This document shows, piece after piece, positions 24,864 to 32,854 of a DNA stretch of 38,518 nt (position 1 is its first letter; every line of letters starts with the position of its first letter). The stretch spans positions 1 through 38,518 of the forward strand of contig NZ_JACJTD010000062.1 of the NCBI RefSeq assembly GCF_014698505.1. Direction: 5' to 3'. The notes under the pieces were generated by a model. The model worked only from the letters and a program-made list of their open reading frames with translations. It had not been told where the DNA came from and did not search any database. The DNA comes from Nostoc foliaceum FACHB-393 (GTDB lineage Bacteria; Cyanobacteriota; Cyanobacteriia; Cyanobacteriales; Nostocaceae). The translations under genes were made by a program, and so were the position numbers.

Positions 24864-25028
24864 TTAAGATGCGTTTTCCCAATCACAAAGCAACTCATGC
24901 TCTTGCTTAACTGCAAGTTGACGTAGGGGAACTTGAGGAGTACCGATATCTGTTGAATGTTTAGATAAATGTTTTTTCTGAATTTGCTTTTTTACCTGCA
25001 ACTTTGGTTTAGTGGCTGTGATAGTCAT
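24864..25028 (-). CDS. Small basic protein of unknown function
   Basis: A 54-residue protein starting MTITATKPKLQVKKQIQKK and ending CDWENAS. The first half is strongly basic, the second half mildly acidic (VKQEHELLCDWENAS). GGGAGG lies 9 bases before the ATG, a strong initiation signal, and a hairpin at 25074-25098 is in the leader. The next gene, the HPF/cold-shock fusion, begins 63 bases later on the same strand. I do not recognise a family. The good ribosome site and position make it more likely real than not. Confidence 0.55.
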   Translation of the reverse strand: MTITATKPKLQVKKQIQKKHLSKHSTDIGTPQVPLRQLAVKQEHELLCDWENAS

Positions 25029-25812
25029 TCTACTCACCTCCCACACTAAATCTGGAAGGACAATTCATTATGAGAAAGCAGATGTAAAACATGCTTTCTG
25101 TCGGTTTTTTAGACCTAGATTGTGTACTTCACTAACTTGAAGTCTGCTGTATATGCAGCAGCAATTAAAACTCAGTAGCCAATATGCATTCGGATTTTGA
25201 ACTTTAATTATTAACACTCTACTTCTTATATTATTTCTCTAAGAGCCAATGCCAGCGAATAAACGACAAAAAACTATATACAAATAAAATGTAATATTTC
25301 GGCAGAAATAAGTTAAATGATAGGAGGATTCGGGCAAATAAATGATTATTTTTGAGAGACAGTAACTTAGGGCTAAAAAACTAATATGTAATTAAACCAA
25401 TCGCCTAGTTTTGGCGAAACCAATCTCTATATAATAAAAAACCCCTATTAGCTAATTTCTTTAATAACTAATTGCAAATTGTTGTGTCAAAAATTTATTA
25501 ATTGCTGCATCACTGAGGGTCAAGTTCTCATACCAGAGAGGGATGCCTGCGGTGGTCACGTAGCTCGTACGACAGAGCTACGCGCAGCGTCTCGTAGAGA
25601 AATGGGGACAAAGCCATCGCATACAAAGGTTCTGGTGTCATTAAACATATAAGCTGATCATAAATAAAATTGAGGGAATTGTGAGGAAAGCAAAACTACC
25701 TCACAAGTTCTTCAAATTTTTCTCTTAGCATCAAATTAAAGCCATAATAATTGAGCCACATTGCACCTGGACAGTTACATACTCCCAATTTATAAAAACT
25801 GGTGAATTTACT
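25029..25812. other. 784-base divergent intergenic region with hairpins and repeats
   Basis: A hairpin (GAAAGC with ATGT pairing to ACAT with GCTTTC) lies at 25074-25098 in the leader of the small minus-strand gene. Bases 25548-25602 hold a dispersed cyanobacterial repeat with the inverted pair GTAGCTC (25560-25566) and GAGCTAC (25575-25581) and a CAGCGTCTCGTAGAGA tail. Most of 25130-25500 is AT-rich with no credible reading frame. The end carries two tandem-repeat activator-type sites in opposite directions: a weaker one on the minus strand (25667-25688) and the stronger plus-strand one at 25697-25731. Confidence 0.6.
25697..25731 (+). promoter_or_regulatory. Tandem 11-base repeat promoter of the pentapeptide / M20 / ligase unit
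   Basis: TACCTCACAAG (25697-25707) abuts TTCTTCAAATT (25708-25718); 7 bases later TAGCAT (25726-25731) serves as -10. The following bases up to about 25755 also resemble those after the 33555 site (AAATTAAAGCCATAAT against AAATTAAGAACATAAT), so the two pentapeptide promoters are probably duplicates. Leader length would be about 75 bases. Confidence 0.7.
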
Positions 25813-26244
25813 ATGCAAAACCTATCTAATCAACCAGTGAAAAGCGCTCATGAACTCAAAAGGAAGTATGAAGCAGGCGAAAGAGACTTTCGAGCCGCCG
25901 AGTTATCTAAAACTGACTTGCAGGAAACCTATTTAGAAGGAGTAGACCTGAGTGGAGCTAACTTGGATGCAGCCAAACTTAGTGGAGCAGACTTGAGTGG
26001 AGCTAACCTCAGTGGAGTTTTCTTAAGAAAAGCCATCCTCAGAGGAGCCAACCTCAGTGGTGCAGACTTGTTTAAAGATAAATTAGTTGGAGCAGATTTG
26101 AGTGAAGCCGACCTGCGGGGTGCAGATTTGAGGGGAGCTAACTTAAACAGCGCTAACCTAAATGCAGCCAAATATGACAGCTACACAGTTTTTCCAGAGG
26201 ATTTTGACCCTGTGAGTGCCAAGATGATATGCCTGGAAGAATAA
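25813..26244 (+). CDS. Pentapeptide-repeat protein
   Basis: A 143-residue protein. A head LKRKYEAGERDFRAAELSK precedes about 14 pentapeptide units of the A(D/N)LSG type (residues about 34-122: LSGANLDAAKLSGADLSGAN, LRGADLRGANLNSANLNAAK), which form a right-handed quadrilateral beta helix. A short tail (YTVFPEDFDPVSAKMICLEE) ends with the YDSYTVFPEDFDP motif common in cyanobacterial members. No signal peptide or membrane segment. The M20 gene starts 15 bases after the stop, so they share a transcript. The gene at 33685 has the same head and promoter. Biochemical role unknown. Confidence 0.85.
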   Translation: MQNLSNQPVKSAHELKRKYEAGERDFRAAELSKTDLQETYLEGVDLSGANLDAAKLSGADLSGANLSGVFLRKAILRGANLSGADLFKDKLVGADLSEADLRGADLRGANLNSANLNAAKYDSYTVFPEDFDPVSAKMICLEE

Positions 26245-26259
26245 GGAAGGAGATATGTT

Positions 26260-27438
26260 ATGACTAGAATCCTGACATCCGATAAAGTCTTCCCTCGAAT
26301 GGTGGAATTGCGCAGGAATTTACATCGTCATCCTGAACTGGCATTTGAGGAAAAAAAGACAGCAGCGATCGTTATAGATGAACTCAAGCGTCTAGGCCTT
26401 CCTTTTTGGTATGGCGGGGTAGGTAGTGGCATCATTGCCAAGCTGATGAATGCTGGACAAGGAGCACCTACAATTGCACTACGGGCTGATATGGATGCCC
26501 TCCCCGGACAAGAAAATACGGGTTTACCCTTTGCTTCTCTCAACTCAGGCAAAATGCACGCCTGTGGTCACGACGGTCACATGTCGATGGTGTTGGGCGC
26601 AGCAGCTTTACTCAAGGAGAACCCACCACCGGGAAATGTCGTTTTTATCTTTCAACCTGCTGAGGAAAAGGGTGCTGGGGCTAAAGTCATGATCCAAGCC
26701 GGTGCTTTAGAAGGCGTGAATGCCATCTTTGGCGGTCATGTTACCCGTCACTACCAAGTGGGAGAAATTATGGTTGCTAAGGGAGCAATCACTGCCCATT
26801 CTGATGGCTTTACCATTTACATTAAAGGTCGAGGTGGACACGGAGCCAGACCCCATGAAACTGTTGATGCTGTAGTTGTTACTGGATTATTGATTATGGC
26901 TGTGCAAACCCTAGTTTCACGAGAAATCAACCCAGCCTATCCCTCGGTAGTGACCATCGGCAAAGTAGAAGCAGGTAGTGCAGCTAACGTCATTGCCGAG
27001 GAAGCAACTCTGCAAGGCACGATCCGCACAACTAATTTGGAGGTGCAAAACTACCTCATCGATGGAATTAAGCGCATAGCCACAGCCGTTGGAGAACTGC
27101 ACAATGCGAGGGTAGAGGTAGAGATTCGCCACGGATACCCACCTGTAATCAATACAGAAACAGAGACGGAAATTGCCCGACGGGCTGTAGTTAAGTTATT
27201 GGGTTCAAAGGGATTGGTAACAATGGATCATCCCAGTATGGGGGCAGAAGATTTTTCTTACTACTTATTACACGTTCCTGGCTGTTACGTCAGATTTGGT
27301 GCTTGCCAACAGGGTTGTGAGAATATACCGTTACATAGTCCTTCCTTTGACTTTGACGAAGAAGCATTGAAAGTTGGTGCAGCCTTCTTTGATCGGGTGG
27401 TTAGAGAGGCGATCGCAGAATATGCAAATAATTCCTAG
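26260..27438 (+). CDS. M20 family amidohydrolase
   Basis: A 392-residue metallohydrolase of the aminoacylase/hippurate hydrolase/IAA-amino-acid hydrolase group. HRHPELAFEE is near 22-31, ALRADMDALP in the 70s-80s, the metal site ACGHDGH at 101-107 and the catalytic Glu pair PAEEKG at 135-136. A dimerisation domain inserts at about 180-295 (GRGGHGARPHETVDAV) and MGAEDFSYYL near the end supplies another metal ligand. It cleaves N-acyl amino acids; the acyl group is unknown. AAGGAGAT precedes the ATG. It lies between the pentapeptide gene (15 bases) and the carboxylate-amine ligase gene (53 bases of repeat), a possible make-and-break pair for amide bonds. Confidence 0.92.
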   Translation: MTRILTSDKVFPRMVELRRNLHRHPELAFEEKKTAAIVIDELKRLGLPFWYGGVGSGIIAKLMNAGQGAPTIALRADMDALPGQENTGLPFASLNSGKMHACGHDGHMSMVLGAAALLKENPPPGNVVFIFQPAEEKGAGAKVMIQAGALEGVNAIFGGHVTRHYQVGEIMVAKGAITAHSDGFTIYIKGRGGHGARPHETVDAVVVTGLLIMAVQTLVSREINPAYPSVVTIGKVEAGSAANVIAEEATLQGTIRTTNLEVQNYLIDGIKRIATAVGELHNARVEVEIRHGYPPVINTETETEIARRAVVKLLGSKGLVTMDHPSMGAEDFSYYLLHVPGCYVRFGACQQGCENIPLHSPSFDFDEEALKVGAAFFDRVVREAIAEYANNS

Positions 27439-27445
27439 TACCTAC

Positions 27446-27487
27446 TTACGAATTACGAATTACGAATTACGAATTAGTAATTATTAA
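27446..27487. repeat. TTACGAA heptamer repeat inside an operon
   Basis: Four exact TTACGAA heptamers in a row (27446-27473) are followed by TTAGTAA and TTATTAA. The array fills most of the 53-base gap between the M20 gene and the ligase gene and ends 4 bases before the ligase ATG, occupying the place of the ribosome site. Confidence 0.9.
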
Positions 27488-27491
27488 TGAT

Positions 27492-28655
27492 ATGGGTGAT
27501 ATAGAATTCAAAAGCTCTCCCGAATTCTCTCTGGGGATGGAGATTGAGTTGCAATTGCTCAATTCTGATACCCTGCAATTGGTAGATGGCATTTTACCGC
27601 TTTTGGAACAAGCTCCTGAAAACTCTTTGATTCAGGCAGAATTTAACCAAGCTATGGTAGAGGTTGCCTCTAAAGTCTGCTCCAATATTCCTGAGTTAGA
27701 AGCAAATATTGTTTCAATTCTTTGTAACCTCAAAGCCAGATGCCAAGAACTGGGCATGAAAATTTGTACAGCAGGGACTCATCCATGTTGCGATCGCTTT
27801 GCCTCTATCACCCCTCTTCCCAGATATCTTAGCCAGCAAACTGCATCTGGCTATCTTGCAGATTTAATGATGACTTTTGCTCTTCAGATTCACGTAGGAA
27901 TGCCATCTGGGGATGCAGCTATAGATATTATGAGCAGACTCAAACCCTATCTCCCCATTTTGCTGGCGTTGTCTGCTAGTTCACCCTTTTGGTGGGGTCA
28001 CGATACAAGCTTTGCCTCCTATCGCCAAAGGTTTTTATCATCGTTGAGAACCTATGGTATTTCTCCCAGTTTTAAAACGTGGCAAGATTTTGCTAATTTC
28101 TTTACTACTGCTAAATATGCTGGCATGTTTGAGGCTATCCGTGATATTCATTGGGATGTGCGTCCCCAACCTGATTTAGGAACCCTTGAAATCAGGGTGA
28201 TGGATGCTCAACCAACGATAAAAGAATCTATGATGCTGGCGGCTTTTGTCCATTCTTTAATTGTGGATCTGCATTATCACAGCCAAGGAAATCAAACAGA
28301 ATTTCTGTTAACTCCTCTTCCTTGGTTGATTGAGAAGGAAAACTACTTTCGAGCATCTCGGTGGGGTTTAGATGCTAACTACATCGAAGATGAACAAGGC
28401 AACAGCAGACCTATCAAAAATATAGTTAAAGATATCTTCAATGCACTAGCAGAAACTGCTGATACTCTGGGAAATAGTCCATATCTACTCCAATTAGAAA
28501 AAAGATTGGCAGAAGGTCCTAGTTATATCCGCCAACGGCGAGTTTTTGAAAGAACAGCTTCTTTGAAGGCGGTAGTTGCTTCTTTAGTCAACGAGTTGGA
28601 AGATGAATTAGCTAGTGCAAAAAGGCAGGCTACAGCGTACACACTAATGATTTAA
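27492..28655 (+). CDS. Carboxylate-amine ligase of the GCS2 (YbdK / glutamate-cysteine ligase-like) family
   Basis: A 387-residue ATP-dependent ligase. SLGMEIELQLLNSDTLQLV opens the GCS2 fold, with NQAMVEVASKVCSNIPELE (substrate and metal Glu), CTAGTHPCCDR, LQIHVGMPSGDAA, SASSPFWWGHDTSFASYRQR and DLGTLEIRVMDAQPT following; these are the ordered motifs of YbdK-type enzymes that join a glutamate-like gamma-carboxylate or other acid to an amine. The substrate is not predictable. The start is ATG without a normal ribosome site because STRR repeats fill the gap, so translation may depend on coupling with the M20 gene. A broken relative lies at 32855. Confidence 0.88.
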   Translation: MGDIEFKSSPEFSLGMEIELQLLNSDTLQLVDGILPLLEQAPENSLIQAEFNQAMVEVASKVCSNIPELEANIVSILCNLKARCQELGMKICTAGTHPCCDRFASITPLPRYLSQQTASGYLADLMMTFALQIHVGMPSGDAAIDIMSRLKPYLPILLALSASSPFWWGHDTSFASYRQRFLSSLRTYGISPSFKTWQDFANFFTTAKYAGMFEAIRDIHWDVRPQPDLGTLEIRVMDAQPTIKESMMLAAFVHSLIVDLHYHSQGNQTEFLLTPLPWLIEKENYFRASRWGLDANYIEDEQGNSRPIKNIVKDIFNALAETADTLGNSPYLLQLEKRLAEGPSYIRQRRVFERTASLKAVVASLVNELEDELASAKRQATAYTLMI

Positions 28656-29155
28656 TCATCCCAAATGTAGAGAATTTGAACACATTTTTTTCTTCCCTTT
28701 CACTCGGACATTGTGACAGAGTTTGGCTGCTAGGAACTCTAGAAAAAAGGCCCCTCACCCAAAGACAGATGAAGATGTACGACCTCGGCATCTACGATAT
28801 GAAAGTCGGATTGGTGTTGAGCATTTTCGCTGTGGAGGCAATACTGGCTCACAAACTCACGCGGCAAGTTGCACCAATTATCTTGATCAATTCTGATGAG
28901 AAATTAGTAGCCATAAATTAACACCACACATTCGCCGACTGGCAAAGCAAGCCATCGCGTCTTTGTGATGTAAACTTCTTTGGGAACTCAGGAAAAACTC
29001 AAAATAGGACGTAAGGGCGTGGGTAAATTTTCCAACTGCTTCTGGTGGAAGCTGGGAATACTGGTTTACTGCTGGAGGAATGTCATGCTTCGCACAAAAA
29101 CCAATTCGTTCTTGATAAGTGTGTGACAAAAGAAATTTACACGAGGAATGGAAAG
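28656..29155. other. 500-base gap with possible gene relics
   Basis: A plus-strand frame at 28676-28921 includes MYDLGIYDMKVGLVLSIFAV and then a stop; it lacks an ATG near its opening and is not recognised. On the minus strand 29010-29129 reads ERIGFCAKHDIPPAV, which recalls the C-terminal region of zinc alcohol dehydrogenases, but only for about 15 residues. Both may be fossils. Neither is supported as a working gene. Confidence 0.35.
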
Positions 29156-30487
29156 ATGGGCGTGATTATGCAGGCTTTTTACTGGGATTGTCCTCGTCTT
29201 GAACATCAAGAATATGAGTGGTGGAAGTATATTAAAAGTAAAGTTTCTTCGTTAAGTGCAGTAGGATTTACCGCATTATGGTTGCCACCTGCTAATAAAG
29301 CTGCAAATATAGATGGTCAATCAATGGGGTATGACCCTTACGACTATTATGATTTGGGAGATATTGACCAAAAGGGTTCTATGAAAACTTGGTTTGGTGG
29401 GAAAAATGAGTTGATTGACTTAATTAAAACTGTGCATGAACACAAAATGCAAGTTTATGCAGATTTAGTTATCAATCATAATAGCGGGGGTGATGCTGAG
29501 GAAATTAACCCAATTGATCACAAAACCCGATGGACAATATTCAAACCAAAGAGTGGCAAGTTCCTCAGAGATTGGAAGTGCTTTCATCCGTCACCCTATG
29601 AAACATGGGATCAGGAAACCTTTGGAGATATGCCTGATTTATCTCACAGAAATCCTCACGTTTATACCGAACTTTTGGAGTATGCAAAATGGTTGATTGA
29701 GGTAATAGGGTTTGATGGGTTTCGGTATGATTGTGTTAAGGGATACGGTGGCTGGATGGTTCGTGCTATCCAAGAATTAAGGGGTATTAAGGATGAAAAG
29801 GGTTATAAACCCTATGGTGTGGGAGAATGCTGGGATAGCGATCGCAAAATTCAGGATTGGCTTAACGAAACCAATGCCTGGTCAGACAATCCAGCAGGTG
29901 CATTTGATTTTCCTTTGAGATATAGATTAAAAGATTTGTGCCAAGTTTACGGATACAGCTTGAGACAACTGACTCAAGGAGGAACATTGTTAACAGAAAG
30001 ACCTTCTCAGGCTGTGACTTTTGTAGAAAACCATGATGTAGTCAGGGGAGACTCTATCATCACAGATAAAATGCTAGCCTATGCTTTTATCCTCACACAT
30101 GAAGGTTATCCTTGTGTATTTTGGCAAGATTATTACACATGGGGATTAGCACAAGAGGGTTATAAAAGTGGGATTGCTGCATTAGTAAAAATACATGAAG
30201 ACCATGCAGGTGGATTTACTTCCATACTTCATTTGGATGATGATATTTACATCATGCAGCGTAATGGTTGGGGTAGCCAAAAAGGATTAATCTTTGTGTT
30301 GAACAACCGAGGAAATTGGCACGGAACCTGGGTTCAGACACAATGGAAAAACACAAAATTTGTCCCTATGGCTTGGCGAGGAAGAGATGATACCGGAGTT
30401 CCTCAAGAGAAATGGACACAAGAAAATGGCTGGGCTGAATTTTGGTCTCCACCCAGAGGCTACGCCGTCTATATTCCTCAGTTTTAA
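29156..30487 (+). CDS. Cytoplasmic alpha-amylase (GH13)
   Basis: A 443-residue glycoside hydrolase that cuts alpha-1,4-glucans, probably glycogen. GVIMQAFYWDCPRLEHQEYE starts the barrel; VYADLVINHN is region I, GFDGFRYDCVKG carries the nucleophile Asp192, YGVGECWDSD the acid/base Glu224 and FVENHDVVRGD the stabilising Asp294. The last 60 residues form a beta domain of the DUF1939 type (NNRGNWHGTWVQT, PPRGYAVYIPQF). No signal peptide, so it acts inside the cell. The frame is open from 29045, but ATG 29156 follows GAGGAA and starts the conserved sequence. It stands alone between two stress units. Confidence 0.92.
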   Translation: MGVIMQAFYWDCPRLEHQEYEWWKYIKSKVSSLSAVGFTALWLPPANKAANIDGQSMGYDPYDYYDLGDIDQKGSMKTWFGGKNELIDLIKTVHEHKMQVYADLVINHNSGGDAEEINPIDHKTRWTIFKPKSGKFLRDWKCFHPSPYETWDQETFGDMPDLSHRNPHVYTELLEYAKWLIEVIGFDGFRYDCVKGYGGWMVRAIQELRGIKDEKGYKPYGVGECWDSDRKIQDWLNETNAWSDNPAGAFDFPLRYRLKDLCQVYGYSLRQLTQGGTLLTERPSQAVTFVENHDVVRGDSIITDKMLAYAFILTHEGYPCVFWQDYYTWGLAQEGYKSGIAALVKIHEDHAGGFTSILHLDDDIYIMQRNGWGSQKGLIFVLNNRGNWHGTWVQTQWKNTKFVPMAWRGRDDTGVPQEKWTQENGWAEFWSPPRGYAVYIPQF

Positions 30488-30546
30488 CAAAACTAATTGA
30501 TGTTTAAATTACTATCACTATATTCATCCTAAAAATACAGGTTGTC

Positions 30547-30660
30547 ATATCATGTCCGCTTAATTAGTTATTATTCAGGGCATCTATGCAAAAATCTTAA
30601 AACTCTCTTTCCCCTTGCCCCCTGCGGTCTTAATGATAAGTCTTTTACCGGACATGATAT
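30547..30660. repeat. MITE-like element with 12-base inverted ends
   Basis: ATATCATGTCCG at 30547-30558 is exactly inverted as CGGACATGATAT at 30649-30660. The 114-base unit has an AT-rich left half and a CCCCTTGCCCCCTGCGG core. It differs in sequence from the 886-988 element but has the same size and layout. The surrounding gap 30488-30884 otherwise contains only the promoter at 30819. Confidence 0.65.
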
Positions 30661-30818
30661 CATATTTGGCTCTTTAGGGAAAAATAAATTTTATAAAAAA
30701 CCTGATTTTGTTAGTGGTTTATGCCCAAAATAAACTACTAATTATATTCACAAGTAATTTTTATTCAACCAATTTTTTATAATTCTTTCTACCTTTGCTC
30801 GATAATTTGATTAAACAA

Positions 30819-30853
30819 TTCCTCACATTTTCCTCACATTTTGTTTATAACCT
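30819..30853 (+). promoter_or_regulatory. Perfect tandem 11-base repeat promoter
   Basis: TTCCTCACATT occurs twice without a gap (30819-30829, 30830-30840). Seven bases later TAACCT (30848-30853), or TATAAC at 30846-30851, would be the -10 box. It leads the PRPP-synthetase remnant, phosphoribosyltransferase and hydrolase genes with a leader of about 25-30 bases. This is the cleanest of the four copies of this design. Confidence 0.7.
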
Positions 30854-30884
30854 CAAAGTAGAGTCCACGTTCCAGACAACGATT

Positions 30885-31426
30885 ATGGACAATTTCATCC
30901 TTTTTGCTGGCACAGCTAACCCTGATTTAGCTGCTGCTATTGCTCAGGAACTCAACATCCCTTTGGGTAAATCTGTGGTTGAACGCTTTCCAGATGGGGA
31001 GGTAAACGTGCAACTCTTAGAGCCTGTACGTCAAAAGACTGTGTTTATCCTCCAGTCCACAGCACCACCTGTCAATGACCATCTCGTAGAACTTTTAGCA
31101 TTTGCAGATGCCTGTCGTCGGGCTGCGGCTACCCAAATTACGGCGATTATCTCTTACTTTGGCTATGCCCGTGCAGATAAACGTCACGGTAGGCGGGAAC
31201 CAATTACCGCCAGTATGGTAGCTGAGGTATTACAAGCAGTCGGCGTTTTGTTAAGGAAGCACGCGCTAAGTTAAGTCACCCCAGTATCCAGGCTGTTTTT
31301 GTCACCGACACTGTAACACCAACAGAAACCAACTGGCAGCAGTTAAAAATTGTCTCTGTTGCACCTTTAATTGCTACTGCTATTCAACGATTTAAAGCTG
31401 ATGGTTCAATTAGTGATTTATTTTAA
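30885..31426 (+). pseudogene. PRPP synthetase gene with a large internal deletion
   Basis: Bases 30885-31245 encode the N-terminal domain of ribose-phosphate pyrophosphokinase (MDNFILFAGTANPDLAAAIA, VVERFPDGEVNVQLLEPVR, FGYARADKRHGRREPITASM, VAEVLQAVGV). From about 31246 the reading continues in another frame as FVKEARAKLSHPSIQAVFV and LIATAIQRFKADGSISDLF, the true C terminus ending at 31426. About 120 residues between them are missing, including the PRPP/ribose-phosphate loop (normally DDMISTGGT), and the junction is out of frame. In frame, translation stops at 31274 after 129 residues. It cannot make PRPP. The promoter and downstream genes look intact. Confidence 0.85.
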
Positions 31427-31443
31427 CCAAGAGGTATAAAAAT

Positions 31444-32103
31444 ATGCGGCAAATATTCCTTAATCGGACTGAAGCAGGTAAACTATTAGCTGCCCAATTA
31501 ACAGAGTATGCCAATCGTCCAGATGTTTTAGTATTAGGACTTCCCCGTGGTGGTATGCCTGTAGCATTTGAGGTAGCAAAGGCACTTAATGCACCATTAG
31601 ATGTCTGCTTAGTGCGGAAACTAGGTGTACCTGGACACAAGGAATTGGCAATGGGTGCTTTAGCAATGGGAGGAGTACGTGTAATTAATGAGAATGTCGT
31701 AGATTGGTTACGGATTTCCAAAGAAACTATTGATGAAGTAGCAGCAATCGAAATGCGGGAATTAGACCGCCGCGATCGCACCTATCGCGGTAATCATCCA
31801 CCACCAAAAGTCAAAAATCACACCATTATTCTCGTTGACGATGGAATTGCTACGGGTGCTACCATCCGAGCAGCGATCGCTACATTGAAAAAACAACACC
31901 CCCGCGAGCTTGTGGTAGCAGTTCCGGTTGCGGCGGCATCCACCTGTGAAGAACTGCAAGCAGAAGTAGATAAGGTTGTATGTGTGATCATGCCAGAGGA
32001 TTTATATGCGATTGGTATTTGGTATGAGGATTTTGAGCAAATAAGCGACGCAGAGGTAAGTGAACTCTTGGCAAGGCAAAAACTTTTGATAGCTAATGAC
32101 TGA
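31444..32103 (+). CDS. Phosphoribosyltransferase-domain protein
   Basis: A 219-residue type I PRTase-like protein. VLGLPRGGMPVAFEVAKALN forms the pyrophosphate loop region, and IILVDDGIATGATIRAAIAT at about 128-147 is the PRPP-binding motif. An insertion with LVRKLGVPGHKELAMGALAM between them is typical of this uncharacterised group, often annotated as a phosphoribosyltransferase. The base or other acceptor is unknown. AAGAGG is 9 bases before the ATG. It follows the PRPP-synthetase remnant by 17 bases and precedes a dienelactone-hydrolase-like gene; the two domains are fused in one protein in some actinobacteria, so they probably work together. Confidence 0.88.
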   Translation: MRQIFLNRTEAGKLLAAQLTEYANRPDVLVLGLPRGGMPVAFEVAKALNAPLDVCLVRKLGVPGHKELAMGALAMGGVRVINENVVDWLRISKETIDEVAAIEMRELDRRDRTYRGNHPPPKVKNHTIILVDDGIATGATIRAAIATLKKQHPRELVVAVPVAAASTCEELQAEVDKVVCVIMPEDLYAIGIWYEDFEQISDAEVSELLARQKLLIAND

Positions 32104-32107
32104 AATA

Positions 32108-32126
32108 GTTCGTAATTCGTAATTAA
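32108..32126. repeat. Short STRR heptamer repeat
   Basis: TTCGTAA occurs twice followed by TTAA-rich DNA, in the 29-base gap between the phosphoribosyltransferase and hydrolase genes. It lies where the ribosome site of the next gene would be, as at 27446-27487. Confidence 0.75.
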
Positions 32127-32132
32127 TTCATC

Positions 32133-32834
32133 ATGGATAGAACATCAACACATCACCCCTACGAACATCGGGTGTTAGTGACAGCAGGTGAAGTTAACTT
32201 AGAGGGGAATTTGGTGATTCCAGATGGTGCTACGGGCATAGTCTTATTTGCTCATGGCAGTGGTAGCAGCCGTCACAGCCCCCGCAATCGCTATGTTGCT
32301 GGAGTTTTACAACAGGCAGGACTCGCAACTTTATTAATTGATTTGCTGACTCTGGAAGAAGAAGAAATTGACCTTCGAACAAGACATTTACGCTTTGATA
32401 TTGCTTTGTTGGCATCGCGGTTAGTTGGGGCTACAGATTGGCTAGTACATAACCCAGACACCCGACACCTAAAAGTCGGTTATTTTGGTGCTAGTACAGG
32501 AGCCGGTGCAGCTCTAGTTGCCGCAGCAGAACGCCCAGAAGTTGTGCAGGCTATTGTCTCTCGTGGTGGACGACCGGATTTAGCTGGTTCAGCCTTACCT
32601 CATGTCAAAGCACCAACATTGTTGATTGTTGGGGGTTACGATATGCCAGTGATCGCAATGAACGAGGATGCACTAGAACAGTTGCGATCGCTTCCAGCGG
32701 GGCGTAGCCCATCGCCAAAACGACTGGAGATTATTCCTGAAGCCACCCATTTATTTGAAGAACCAGGTACATTAGCAGCAGTAGCACGACTGGCGAGTGA
32801 ATGGTTTACGCACTACCTCAATCATGGGGTATAA
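32133..32834 (+). CDS. Dienelactone hydrolase-like alpha/beta hydrolase
   Basis: A 233-residue alpha/beta hydrolase. GIVLFAHGSGSSRHSPRNRY forms the oxyanion region, GYFGASTGAGAALVAAA the nucleophile elbow with Ser121, LLIVGGYDMPVI the acid Asp region and IPEATHLFEEPGTL the catalytic His. The triad is complete. The group is usually found with, or fused to, phosphoribosyltransferase domains; its ester substrate is unknown. Bases 32696-32713 (CGGGGCGTAGCCCATCGC within the frame, encoding AGRSPSP) match a dispersed cyanobacterial repeat, an in-frame repeat insertion on a surface loop. The start is ATG; the broken ligase gene begins 20 bases after the stop. Confidence 0.85.
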   Translation: MDRTSTHHPYEHRVLVTAGEVNLEGNLVIPDGATGIVLFAHGSGSSRHSPRNRYVAGVLQQAGLATLLIDLLTLEEEEIDLRTRHLRFDIALLASRLVGATDWLVHNPDTRHLKVGYFGASTGAGAALVAAAERPEVVQAIVSRGGRPDLAGSALPHVKAPTLLIVGGYDMPVIAMNEDALEQLRSLPAGRSPSPKRLEIIPEATHLFEEPGTLAAVARLASEWFTHYLNHGV

Positions 32835-32854
32835 AGTCGATTGCGGAGGTCTAG

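Noticed and set aside
25929..26171. 80-codon antisense frame in the pentapeptide gene
   Set aside because: An artefact of the repeat codon pattern (GCTAACCT and GCAGACTT units read backwards).
27446..27487. Possible CRISPR-like direct repeats
   Set aside because: Seven-base units with no spacers; this is an STRR array.
28887..29129. Minus-strand frame with an alcohol-dehydrogenase-like FCAKHDIPPAV stretch
   Set aside because: Only about 15 residues resemble the family and the rest does not continue it.
30542..30733. 63-codon plus-strand frame
   Set aside because: It is the translation of the inverted-repeat element at 30547-30660.
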